64,000 bases of DNA, from positions 1-64,000 of the forward strand of contig NZ_JAJFAV010000017.1 in assembly GCF_020711235.1 (NCBI RefSeq), given 5' to 3'. The first letter of the stretch is position 1, and the number at the start of each line of letters is the position of its first letter. Shown piece after piece: positions 1 to 8,844 of this stretch. Both the position numbers and the translations under genes were made by a program. This DNA comes from Hymenobacter sp. 15J16-1T3B. Lineage in GTDB: Bacteria; Bacteroidota; Bacteroidia; Cytophagales; Hymenobacteraceae. Under the pieces are notes generated by a model. That model made no database searches. It had not been told where the DNA came from and saw nothing but the letters and a program-made list of their open reading frames with translations.

Positions 1-1
1 G

Positions 2-1774
2 GGGCGCTTCACCTGGGCCACCGAGTGCGCGGACGTGGCCTCGGACCCGCAGCAGGTCGTCTTCAAGGTGGAAGACCTGCCCGCTTCGGGCCAAGTGCTC
101 ATCGACCAGCGGCCGTGGCGCATCACGGTGGTGGGCCCGCCGCCGACCAACCTGCGCGCCGTGGCCAGCGGGGCGCAGGCCGTGCTCACCTGGGACCGGT
201 ACCAGTGCCAGAACGCGACGCGCCTGCTCGTCTTCCGCAAGGAAAACCGCGCCACGTGGAGCCCGGGCGCCTGCGAGACGGGCATCCCGGCCGGCGCGGG
301 CTACCAGCAGATCGGGGAGGTGGCGGCCAACCTGCAGACCTTCACCGACACGAACGGCGGGCGCGGGCTGGAGCGGGGCAAGACCTACTGCTACCGCCTC
401 TACGCCGAGTTCCCGCGGCCCGCCGGCGGGGCCAGCATCGCCTCGCAGGAGGCCTGCCTGGACATGCAGGGCCGCGCCACGCTGCTCACCCACGTGACGG
501 TGGACCGCACCGACGCGGCCACCGGCCAGCTCACCGTGCGCTGGACCGCCCCGGCCCCGGCCGCCGCTTTCCCCGCCCCGCGCGGCTACCGCCTCTACCG
601 CGCCGAGGTGCCAAACCCGACCGCCGCCCAATTTACCTTGGTGCGCACGGCCACCAGCCTGAGCGACACGGTGCACGTGGACACCAACCTGAACACGCGC
701 GACAAAACCTACACCTACCGCGTGGACTTTTTCCGCGGCACGCCCGAGGTGCTGGAGCAAACCGCCCCGGCCAGCTCCGTGCGCCTCAACGCCGTGGCCA
801 ACCCCGGCGTAGCGCCCACCATCAGCGTGACGTGGAAATACAACGTGCCCTGGAACAACAGCGGCAACGTCACGCGCGTGTACCGCAAGAACCCGAACAG
901 CACCACCTTCACGCTCATCAGCAGCACGGCCGCCGGCAACCGCACCGAGGGCTCGTACCTCGACAACGACCCGGTCCTGCGCCTGAACCAGACCTACTGC
1001 TACTACGTGGAAACCGTGGGCAACTACGATTCGCCGCGCCAGCCGCAGAACCTCGTCAACCGCAGCCAGGAGCTGTGCGTGCTGCTGGCGCCGCGGCCCT
1101 GCCGCCCGGTGCTCACCCTGGAAGGGCCCGACTGCGACCGGCTGGCCGAGCTGGCCCGGCAGTTTCCCTCGCCCCTACCCCGCCCGCTCACCTTCACCAA
1201 TAACCTGAGCTGGACGCTGAGCAACCAGCCCGCCGGCTGCTCGCCCGACATCGTGGAGTACCGCGTGCTCTACAGCCCGGTGTGCGACAGCACGGCTTTC
1301 CGGGAAATCGGCCGCGTACCCGGCTCCGCCACCACGACCACGTTTACCTACGCCCACACCAACCTGACCTCGGCTGCCGGCTGCTACCGCATCCTGGCCG
1401 TTGACGGGCAGGGCACCACGGCCAGCAGCAACATCGTGACCAGCGACAACTGCCGCATCTTCGTGCTGCCCAACATCTTCTCACCCAACAACGACCAGCA
1501 GAACGACACCTTCCGCCCCATCTTCGCCAGCCCGGTAACCCAGGCCAAGGTGAAAATCTTTAACCGCTGGGGGGCCAAGGTGTACGAAGGCACCGCCAGC
1601 CCGGACCTGCAGCTGTGGGACGGCGGCGGCACCAGCAGCCCGGACAACGGCGGCCGCGACGCCGGCGCCAAGGCCACCGCCGGCACCTACTACTACCTCG
1701 TGGAAGTGGAATTTGCCGATCAGGCCCGCACCCGCCAGACTTTTAAAGGGTGGGTAGAAGTCATTGGGCGCTAA
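2..1774 (+). CDS. T9SS type B sorting / gliding-motility C-terminal domain protein (5' truncated)
   Basis: The reading frame is open from the first bases of the window, so the start lies to the left; about 590 codons are visible. Most of the fragment consists of fibronectin-III-like beta-sandwich repeats, seen as recurring blocks such as VRWTAP, GYRLYRAE and TYTYRV. The last 100 or so residues match the gliding-motility-associated C-terminal domain: CRIFVLPNIFSPNNDQQNDTF, then KVKIFNRWGAKVYEG, an LWDGG element, and a final GTYYYLVEV strand. In Bacteroidota this domain sends proteins through the type IX secretion system to the cell surface or medium. The protein is therefore probably a large secreted adhesin-like or surface protein. 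The cargo function is not visible. A long hairpin terminator follows directly. Confidence 0.85.
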   Translation, partial: GRFTWATECADVASDPQQVVFKVEDLPASGQVLIDQRPWRITVVGPPPTNLRAVASGAQAVLTWDRYQCQNATRLLVFRKENRATWSPGACETGIPAGAGYQQIGEVAANLQTFTDTNGGRGLERGKTYCYRLYAEFPRPAGGASIASQEACLDMQGRATLLTHVTVDRTDAATGQLTVRWTAPAPAAAFPAPRGYRLYRAEVPNPTAAQFTLVRTATSLSDTVHVDTNLNTRDKTYTYRVDFFRGTPEVLEQTAPASSVRLNAVANPGVAPTISVTWKYNVPWNNSGNVTRVYRKNPNSTTFTLISSTAAGNRTEGSYLDNDPVLRLNQTYCYYVETVGNYDSPRQPQNLVNRSQELCVLLAPRPCRPVLTLEGPDCDRLAELARQFPSPLPRPLTFTNNLSWTLSNQPAGCSPDIVEYRVLYSPVCDSTAFREIGRVPGSATTTTFTYAHTNLTSAAGCYRILAVDGQGTTASSNIVTSDNCRIFVLPNIFSPNNDQQNDTFRPIFASPVTQAKVKIFNRWGAKVYEGTASPDLQLWDGGGTSSPDNGGRDAGAKATAGTYYYLVEVEFADQARTRQTFKGWVEVIGR

Positions 1775-1777
1775 CCG

Positions 1778-1844
1778 TTACCTATTCCCCACAAAAAAGC
1801 CCGGTCGCTATTTGCGACCGGGCTTTTTTGTGGGGAATAGGTAA
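1778..1844. terminator. Bidirectional terminator, 31-bp perfect stem
   Basis: The left arm 1778-1808 is perfectly complementary to 1814-1844, with a 5-nt TATTT loop. The inner stem is GC-rich (GCCCGGTCGC) and is flanked by A6 on the left and T6 on the right, so it can end transcription in both directions. It lies between the convergent T9SS protein and the DACNV-like gene. Confidence 0.9.
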
Positions 1845-1912
1845 GGTTGCAGGAGCTGCTGCAGTTTGCCGGCCCCGGCTTGGTTGGGGCCACGCGAACC
1901 AGTAACGCCGCC

Positions 1913-3067
1913 TCAGAGCAGCAGCACGTCGATGCGGTGGGCGTGCACCATGTTGTATTTCGGCGACCAGGCGAAGACGGTGAAAAAGCCGTCCTGCGAG
2001 GCCACTAAGGCTAGCGCCTCGCGCTGGTCGTGCACGAACTGGGCGGCGGCCAGGTGGCGCGTGCCGCCGTTCTGGGCCGGGTGCAAGCGGCGGGCCGTGC
2101 TGCCTACTACCGGCTCGGTTATCATCATTTCCTCCACCGCGCCGCTGCCCTTGGCCCGCGCCACCTTCGCCCCAAAGGCCAGCAACTGGTAGTCCTGGGT
2201 GATGACCGTGGCCCCGTCGACGGAGGTAAAGCCACCCACGATGCCGATGGCGCGCCGCAGGTCGCGGGGCCAGTCGGGGTCGTCGTGGCGCTGAGCCAGC
2301 ACGTGGGCAATGCCCTCGTAGGCGGGCGTGACGGGGTACGACATAGGCTGCACGATGGACGCCTGCCACTGCCCGGCGGCCTCGGGCACCACCAGCACCA
2401 GCCCGCCGCGGCCGTGGGCGCGCATGGTGGCGGCCAGCTCCACCAGCACCTCGTCGGCCTCGTGGCCGGGCAGGCCGCTGCCGGGCAAAAAGCGGCGCAG
2501 CGCCTGGCAATCGGCCACGCCGTGGTTGTCGGCATCGACGACCTGCAGCTGGTCGCCGCGCAGAATGGCCACGTTCACAAACTTGCCGAAGCCGTCGACG
2601 CGCGGGTGCTTCACCACCAGCAGGCCCGGCTCGATGACTTCGAGCACGAAGCACAGCGGGGGCAGCTCGGTGACGGTGCCCCACACGTGCAGCCCCTCGG
2701 CATCGTACCACACGCCCAGGTGAATACCGGGCTGCTCCACGGCCGGGGCCAGCTTGATGAGGCTTTGCGGGGTGAGGCGCTTGCGCTGCCCAAACACCAG
2801 CGGCTGCGAGGCCTGCTCGGGCGGCAGCAGGGCGAGGGTGATTTTGGGCGGGTGCCCCTCCTCCCGCCGCAGACTGGCCCAAAACGTCACGTCGATGACG
2901 GCTTCGATAACGGCGGCTTCGGGCGGCGCGGCCAGCAAGGCCCGTTGCGCGGCCGTAGCCAGCAGGCGGTGGTCGGCGAAGTGCCGCTCGATGGTGGGCG
3001 CCGCCATGCGGGCGGCCAGGTAGGTCGGTTCGGAGAGCATGGCGGGGACGGGGGCGACTTGGAGCAC
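1913..3067 (-). CDS. DACNV-like (DisA/diadenylate cyclase-related) putative sensor protein
   Basis: 384 aa counted from a GTG at 3067; an ATG at 3040 is the alternative start. The C-terminal third resembles the diadenylate cyclase (DAC/DisA_N) fold. It has SVDGATVI (DGA at about 284-286), then GTRHLAAA (about 335-341), then SQDG (about 357-360). These line up in order with the DGA, GTRHR and SE motifs of c-di-AMP synthases, but the last Arg of RHR is Leu. The N-terminal two thirds fit the DACNV type of probable sensor domain recalled from Bacteroidota. Whether it makes, binds or no longer handles c-di-AMP is not decidable here. GTG is preferred because TAGGTTG lies exactly 5 nt upstream, the spacing seen at other starts in this window. 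It lies 172 nt downstream of the histidine kinase gene on the same strand. Confidence 0.6.
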   Translation of the reverse strand: MLQVAPVPAMLSEPTYLAARMAAPTIERHFADHRLLATAAQRALLAAPPEAAVIEAVIDVTFWASLRREEGHPPKITLALLPPEQASQPLVFGQRKRLTPQSLIKLAPAVEQPGIHLGVWYDAEGLHVWGTVTELPPLCFVLEVIEPGLLVVKHPRVDGFGKFVNVAILRGDQLQVVDADNHGVADCQALRRFLPGSGLPGHEADEVLVELAATMRAHGRGGLVLVVPEAAGQWQASIVQPMSYPVTPAYEGIAHVLAQRHDDPDWPRDLRRAIGIVGGFTSVDGATVITQDYQLLAFGAKVARAKGSGAVEEMMITEPVVGSTARRLHPAQNGGTRHLAAAQFVHDQREALALVASQDGFFTVFAWSPKYNMVHAHRIDVLLL

Positions 3068-3239
3068 GGGCGCAACCTACGACGAGCAGGCGAAATAGTG
3101 ACGGGTGGGCTGCCACATCAACCGCCGGTGGCTCCGACTGTTTGCTTCGCGGCCGGGCGGGGCCGCCCTTGTTGGCCGGGCGGGGCCGGCGGCCCGCTTC
3201 CGTCGACGAAACCGGCGGCCCAACTAGCCCGCGGCGCGC

Positions 3240-4580
3240 TTACCCGGGCCCCAGCGTGAGGGTAAACACCGAGCCCACGCCTGGCGTGGAGCGCAGCTGA
3301 ATACCGCCTTTGTGCAGCAGCATGATTTGCTTGCAGAGGCTCAATCCGATGCCGCTGCCGTTTTTCTTGGTGGTGAAAAAGGGCACGAATACTTGCTCCT
3401 GCGTCTCTTCGTCCATGCCGGCGCCGTTGTCGGCCACGCTGAGCACGGCCCGGCCGGCGTCGGCGGCCGTAGCGGTGAGCGTGATGCGCGGCGCGGGCCG
3501 GCCGGCCAGCGCATCCACCGCGTTGAGGACCAAGTTGATGAGCACTTGCTCGAGCAAGACGCGGTCGGCCTGCAAGCGCAGCTGCGGGTCGGGCAGCACG
3601 AGGTCCAGGGCAATGCCGCGCTCCTGCAGCTTGGGTAGCAGCAAGTGGTGCACGGTTTCCAGCAGCTCGTAGGCGGGCAGCGGCTGGCGGTTGGGCGCGC
3701 TGATTTTGCTCAGGCTGCGGTAGGTAGTCGAAAACTGCAGCAACCCGTCGCTGCGGCGCTTGATGGTTTCGATGCCCAGCTCCAGGTCCTCGCGCAGCTC
3801 TGGGTCGGCGGGGTCGGCGGTGCGCAGGCGCTGCTGCAGGGTTTCGGCCAGGGAAGCAATGGGCGCCACCGAATTCATGATTTCGTGCGTCAATACCCGC
3901 AGCAGCTTCTGCCAGGCGTCGGCCTCGGTTTCGTCGAGGGTGTCGCCCACGCTGTGCAGCGCCACCAGTTTGTACTGCCGGCCCTCGGCCTGAAACACGC
4001 TGGCGGCCAGCAGCAGGCGCAAGGTGCCGCTGCCCACCGTCACGGCGGCGACCTGCGGCGGGCCGGGGCGCAGCGCGGCCAGCTGGGCGGCCAGGGCAGG
4101 GTAGCGCCGGGCCAAGCCGCTGAGGTTCTTCAGGTGGGGCAGGCGCAGCATGTCTTTCAGGGCGTCGTTGAGCCACCACACCGCGCCCGTAGCCGGCTCG
4201 AAGGACACAATGCCGGTCTGGATCAGCTCCAAGATGCTCTGCAGGTGCTGGTACTGCGTTTCCTTTTCCCGGCTGATGCTGCGAAACGCCGCGTTGATTT
4301 CCTGAAAGCTCTGGTGCAACAGCTGCTGCTCGGGCCGGCCGCTGCGCCGCCCGTACTGCCGCGAAAAGTCGCGGTAGCGCACGGCTTCGGTAAAGTCTTG
4401 CAGCTCGCGGTGCACGGCGGCGTGGCCGCGGTATAAGTCGAGGACGGCCCCGAGCGCGGGCAGCAGGGCCAGCAGCGCCCAGGGGCCGCGCCCCTGCAGC
4501 TGCAGCCAGGCCGCCGCGCCCAGCGACGCGGCCAGCAGCAGCACGGTGGCGGCCAGGCGCAGGCGGTAGCTAGAGCGCAT
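3240..4580 (-). CDS. NtrB-like sensor histidine kinase
   Basis: 446 aa. Two membrane segments lie near the N-terminus (about 8-26 and 33-50) with almost no periplasmic loop. A PAS-like region follows (about 108-210), then an H-box HEIMNSVAP with the phospho-acceptor His at about 232, then the HATPase domain: N-box [11 protein letters not shown]1 [10 protein letters not shown]-box [10 protein letters not shown]2 GSGIGLSL. The start overlaps the stop of the upstream response-regulator gene by 11 bp, so the two are translationally coupled and form one two-component system. With no extracytoplasmic domain, it probably senses a membrane or cytoplasmic cue. The neighbouring MacB-like exporter is the likely target of the pair. 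Confidence 0.9.
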   Translation of the reverse strand: MRSSYRLRLAATVLLLAASLGAAAWLQLQGRGPWALLALLPALGAVLDLYRGHAAVHRELQDFTEAVRYRDFSRQYGRRSGRPEQQLLHQSFQEINAAFRSISREKETQYQHLQSILELIQTGIVSFEPATGAVWWLNDALKDMLRLPHLKNLSGLARRYPALAAQLAALRPGPPQVAAVTVGSGTLRLLLAASVFQAEGRQYKLVALHSVGDTLDETEADAWQKLLRVLTHEIMNSVAPIASLAETLQQRLRTADPADPELREDLELGIETIKRRSDGLLQFSTTYRSLSKISAPNRQPLPAYELLETVHHLLLPKLQERGIALDLVLPDPQLRLQADRVLLEQVLINLVLNAVDALAGRPAPRITLTATAADAGRAVLSVADNGAGMDEETQEQVFVPFFTTKKNGSGIGLSLCKQIMLLHKGGIQLRSTPGVGSVFTLTLGPG

Positions 4581-5922
4581 GCTTGTTGAGGCGGCGGTAG
4601 AGGGCCGTGCGCGTCAGGCCCAGCTCTTGGGCCGCCCGGGTGATGTTGCCGCCGTGCTTTTCGATGACGCGCAAAATGGCGTTGCGCTCCACGGCGCTGA
4701 GGGTGAGGTTGTCCGGCGTTTCCACTCCGGCTGACGCAGCCGGCTCCAGCTGCGAAAAGTGCAGGTCCTCGGCCTGCAGCTCGGGCGCATCGGCCATGAT
4801 GACGGCCCGCTCGATGGTGTATTGCAGCTCGCGCACGTTGCCGGGCCAGGCGTACTGCTCCAGCTTGCGCAGGGCCGCCGGGCTCAGGCTGGGCGCGGGC
4901 CGGTGGTACTTGGCCGCGTACTGCCCCGCGAAGTGCCGGGCCAGCACGGCAATGTCGGCGGGGCGGCTGCGCAGCGGCGGCACCAGCAGCTCCACGGTGT
5001 TGATGCGGTAGAGCAAATCCTTGCGAAAGCGCCGCTCGTCGGCCAGCTCGCTCAGCGGCACGTTGGTGGCGCAGATCAGGCGGATATCCACCGGAATGGG
5101 CTGATTCGAGCCCAGGCGCGTGACCTGCCGGTTTTGCAGGGCGGTAAGCAGCTTGGCCTGCTGGGCCAGGCCCAGGTTGCCGATTTCGTCGAGAAACAAG
5201 GTCCCGCCGTGGGCGGCTTCGAAGCGGCCGGCCCGGTCTTCGCGGGCGTCGGTGAAGGCGCCCTTCTTGTGGCCAAACAGCTCCGACTCAAACAACGAAG
5301 GCGTCAGCGCGCCGGCGTCGACTTTCACGAAGGGCCCGGCGGCGCGGCGCGAGGCGCGGTGCACAGCCTGGGCCACCAAATCCTTGCCGGTGCCGTTTTC
5401 GCCGAGGATCAGCACGTTGGCGTCGGTCGGGGCCACCTTTTCGAGGGTGCGTAATATCTGCTGCATGGCCGCCGACGAGCCCAGCAGATCGGGGTCGGCT
5501 GGAGCCCGGCCCGCTGTGGCCGCTGCCGGGGCACCGGCGGGGCGCAGCGCCTCGGTGAGCGTGTCGAGCAGCTTGTCGTTGTGCCAGGGCTTCACCACGA
5601 AGTCGGCGGCGCCTTCCTTGAGGGCGCGCACGGCCAGTTCGATGTCGGCGTAGGCGGTAATCATAATGACGGCCGCCGCCGGGCGCAGCTCCTTGATGCG
5701 CTTGAGCCAGAAAAACCCCTCGTTGCCGGTGTTGACGGCGCTGTGGTAGTTCATGTCGAGCAGAATCACGTCGAACGAGCGGGCGGTCAGCAGGCTGGGC
5801 AGGGCTTCGGGGCGGCGCTCCACCGTCACCTCGCGCACCTGCGTCTTGAGCAGCAGGCGCACCGCCGTCAGGATGTCGGGGTCGTCATCGAGGACTAAGA
5901 CGGAAGCGGCGCGCAGGTTCAT
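4570..5922 (-). CDS. NtrC-family sigma-54-dependent response regulator
   Basis: 450 aa from the ATG at 5922; the open frame runs further upstream, but the receiver domain begins right at this Met ([12 protein letters not shown]). Receiver: acidic pocket DDD at about 12-14, phospho-acceptor D56 in ILLDMNYH, Lys111 in FVVKPW. AAA+ domain: Walker A GENGTGKD (174-181), loop GAFTDA (221-226), Walker B FLDEIG (243-248), arginine-finger region and an AWPGNVREL segment. A C-terminal Fis-type helix-turn-helix ends in [10 protein letters not shown]. The usual sigma-54 contact loop is GAFTGA; here the second Gly is Asp. It activates sigma-54 promoters by ATP hydrolysis. A sigma-54-like promoter lies upstream of the divergent efflux genes, a likely target. 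Confidence 0.93.
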   Translation of the reverse strand: MNLRAASVLVLDDDPDILTAVRLLLKTQVREVTVERRPEALPSLLTARSFDVILLDMNYHSAVNTGNEGFFWLKRIKELRPAAAVIMITAYADIELAVRALKEGAADFVVKPWHNDKLLDTLTEALRPAGAPAAATAGRAPADPDLLGSSAAMQQILRTLEKVAPTDANVLILGENGTGKDLVAQAVHRASRRAAGPFVKVDAGALTPSLFESELFGHKKGAFTDAREDRAGRFEAAHGGTLFLDEIGNLGLAQQAKLLTALQNRQVTRLGSNQPIPVDIRLICATNVPLSELADERRFRKDLLYRINTVELLVPPLRSRPADIAVLARHFAGQYAAKYHRPAPSLSPAALRKLEQYAWPGNVRELQYTIERAVIMADAPELQAEDLHFSQLEPAASAGVETPDNLTLSAVERNAILRVIEKHGGNITRAAQELGLTRTALYRRLNKHAL

Positions 5923-6402
5923 AGCGGAGGTAGTGAGAGCGGGGGCGGCGGCAGGCAGGACGTCGGGCACATCCGCGTCGACTACGCCTCTCGTGGAGTA
6001 GCGCCCAACGCGAGACGGCAGCGGCCTGTGCGGCAATCAATGGACAGGTTTCGACCTGATAACCAGGCTGCGGCCGCTGACAAGGTCTATCAGCGGACGC
6101 AGCCACGGCCGCCGTGCCGCCTCAAAAATTGGCCCGCCCCGACAAAGCACGCTAAATTTTCGGGGCAAAATCAAGTCCTGCCGCCGCTGCCCCCAATCCA
6201 GCCCGCTCCGGCAATAATGCCACCGGGCGGCCAACTGTATCAGTGCCGCACACCGATTGTATCAAAACCGAACACTGTTCGGAAACGGCTATTTAGCAAT
6301 ACTTTGAAAACAAGCGTTTTGCATTTTCGGCACGGCTATGGCGCCACACCAGGAGAAACCGGCTGAAAATTTTTCGGCCCGACGCAAAAAAAATCTGCCG
6401 CC
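5923..6402. promoter_or_regulatory. Divergent intergenic regulatory region
   Basis: 480 bp between the response-regulator gene and the membrane-fusion gene. It holds several palindromes: CAGGT-TTCG-ACCTG (6045-6058), a CTGATA/TATCAG pair around 6057-6095, and CCGAAC-ACT-GTTCGG (6268-6282). The -24/-12-like element is listed separately. I see no credible gene in it. The palindromes are candidate binding sites for the NtrC-type regulator encoded next door; this is inference from position and symmetry. Confidence 0.5.
6328..6343 (+). promoter_or_regulatory. Putative sigma-54 (-24/-12) promoter
   Basis: CGGCACG-GCTA-TGGCG. The GG at 6329-6330 and the GC at 6341-6342 are separated by exactly 10 bp, as sigma-54 promoters require. 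The match to TGGCACG-N4-TTGCA fails only at the first T, at the second T of the -12 box and at the last base. The predicted start is near 6354, about 50 nt before the GTG of the membrane-fusion gene. The divergent gene encodes a sigma-54 activator, which supports the call. Confidence 0.6.
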
Positions 6403-7656
6403 GTGGACCGCGCTATTACCCCCAAGAAATGGACAACCCGCAAAGTGCTGCTGACCGGCGGCCTGCCCCTGCTCGGGCTGCTGGCCGTGGGCGGCTACTA
6501 CTACGGTGCCGGCCCCAGCCAGCTCAATGTGGACCCGGCGCGGGTGACAGTGAGCGAGGTGCGGCAGGGTAGCTTCCAGGAGTTTATCCCCGTCAGCGGC
6601 GTGGTCTTGCCCGAAACCACCATCTACCTCGACGCGCTGGAAGGCGGCCGGGTGGAGGAAAAATACGTGGAGGACGGTGCCCTGATGAAGAAGGGCCAGC
6701 CGGTGCTGCGCCTCTCCAACGCCGACCTGGAGCTGAGCCTGGTGAACCAGGAAACGGCCGTGCTGAATTTGTTCACCCAGATGCAGATGTCGCGCAACGC
6801 GGCCCAACAGAATACCAACGCCCGCCTCAACCAGCTGGCCGACGCCGACAACGCCTACCAAGAGGCCGAGCGGGTGTTTAAGCTGCAAAAAACCCTATAC
6901 GAGCAGAAAGTCATTGCTCTGCAGGACTACAAGCAGGCCGAAAACGCCTACCACTACCAGACCCGCCGCCGCCGCCTGAGCCGCACCATGCTCCACCAGG
7001 ATTCCTCAGCCACCCGCCAGGAAACCACCCAGGCCGCCCGCTCCTACGCCCGCATGCAGAACGCGTTGACGCTGATGCGCCGCAAAGTGGGCGACCTGAT
7101 CGTGCGCGCCCCCATCGACGGGCAGCTGACCTCGCTCGACGCCGAAATCGGGCAAAACATCAACAAGGGCGCCCGCCTGGGCCAGCTCGACGCGGCCACC
7201 GGCCACAAGGTGCGCGCCGACATCGACGAGCACTACATCACCCGCATCTTCCCCGGGCTGCGCGGCACCTGCACCGTGAGCGGCCGCGAGTACCCGCTGC
7301 AAATTCGCAAGGTGTACACCCAGGTCGCGCAGGGCCGCTTCCAGGTCGACATGGTGTTTCCCGAAGCCGTGCCCAAGGCCATCCGCCGCGGGCAGACCTT
7401 GCAGATTCGGCTGACATTGGGCGACGAAACCCGGGCCCTGCTGCTGGCCAAGGGTGGCTTCTACCAGCAAACCGGCGGCGCCTGGGTCTACAAGCTCACC
7501 CCCGACGGCCGCCGCGCCTACCGCGCCGACGTGCGCCTGGGCCGCCAAAACCCCGACTACTACGAAGTGCTCGGCGGCCTGCAGCCCGGCGACCGGGTCA
7601 TTACCTCCGGCTACGACACCTACGGCACCATGCAGGAGCTGGTGCTGGGTAAGTAG
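6403..7656 (+). CDS. Periplasmic adaptor (HlyD/MacA-like membrane fusion protein)
   Basis: 417 aa from a GTG start. A single N-terminal membrane anchor (about 15-35, LLTGGLPLLGLLAVGGYYYG) is followed by a lipoyl-like half motif, a long Gln/Ala-rich coiled-coil hairpin (about 110-215), the second half of the barrel with IVRAPIDGQLTSL, and a C-terminal domain ending in LQPGDRVITSGY. This is the normal order of MacA/HlyD adaptors, which bridge an inner-membrane exporter and an outer-membrane channel. An ABC ATPase and a permease follow on the same strand. No TolC-type outer-membrane gene is present in the cluster. Expression is probably sigma-54 dependent. Confidence 0.88.
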   Translation: MDRAITPKKWTTRKVLLTGGLPLLGLLAVGGYYYGAGPSQLNVDPARVTVSEVRQGSFQEFIPVSGVVLPETTIYLDALEGGRVEEKYVEDGALMKKGQPVLRLSNADLELSLVNQETAVLNLFTQMQMSRNAAQQNTNARLNQLADADNAYQEAERVFKLQKTLYEQKVIALQDYKQAENAYHYQTRRRRLSRTMLHQDSSATRQETTQAARSYARMQNALTLMRRKVGDLIVRAPIDGQLTSLDAEIGQNINKGARLGQLDAATGHKVRADIDEHYITRIFPGLRGTCTVSGREYPLQIRKVYTQVAQGRFQVDMVFPEAVPKAIRRGQTLQIRLTLGDETRALLLAKGGFYQQTGGAWVYKLTPDGRRAYRADVRLGRQNPDYYEVLGGLQPGDRVITSGYDTYGTMQELVLGK

Positions 7657-7680
7657 GGTCAGAACTGCCTAAACACACCT

Positions 7681-7771
7681 GTCATCCTGAGCAGAGCGAA
7701 GGACCTTACCACCGAAGAAAGACCGACACCAGCCTTGGCGTGAGAAGGTTCTTCGCTCTGCTCAGGATGAC
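7681..7771. repeat. Dispersed palindromic repeat, class A (GTCATCCTGAGC)
   Basis: An inverted repeat with 21-bp arms beginning GTCATCCTGAGCAGAGCGAA, followed by GGACCTT or its near complement, around a unique centre of about 35 bp. It lies between the membrane-fusion and ATPase genes. Its ends match those of the element at 52820-52889, so it belongs to a family of repeats scattered through the window. Confidence 0.85.
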
Positions 7772-7940
7772 GGCCTTTTTTCAATCATACCCCGAAACCA
7801 AGGAGGGCGCCGAAGCGGTGCTGCCGGCAGCGACGCAGCTACGAGTTGTGGTGAATGAGTGGTTCCGGCCTTACCCGGCGGTGCTGCTTCGACGCCCTCC
7901 CTCCTTTTCTTCTCTCAACCCGCCTTTTCTCCCTATTCCG

Positions 7941-8618
<678 letters not shown>

Positions 8619-8649
8619 CCTGGCTGCGCCCCGACGCCCTAAGAAGAAC

Positions 8650-8752
8650 GTCATGTCGAGCTTGTCGAGACATCTCGCGTGCTGATGCCAGATAGTAAAC
8701 TCAATAGGGGAATTACTATTCAGCGAGATGTCTCGACTGCGCTCGACATGAC
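8650..8752. repeat. Dispersed palindromic repeat, class B (GTCATGTCGAGC)
   Basis: An element with inverted ends: GTCATGTCGAGCTTGTCGAG on the left, then ACATCTCGCGTGCTGATG, and on the right GAGATGTCTCGACTGCG then CTCGACATGAC. It sits in the gap between the ATPase and permease genes. Similar blocks occur at 20373-20486 and 22721-22909. Confidence 0.85.
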
Positions 8753-8844
8753 GGGCTGACAAACAACGTCATCTACCACGCCCTCCGCGCCCCTGCCCTT
8801 TCTGAGCTACCTGATAACAAGCTTCCCTCCTTTCTCCAACCGCC

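Noticed and set aside
1778-1844. Considered a riboswitch or small RNA
   Set aside because: A single uninterrupted stem with A and T tracts on either side between convergent genes is fully explained as a two-way terminator.
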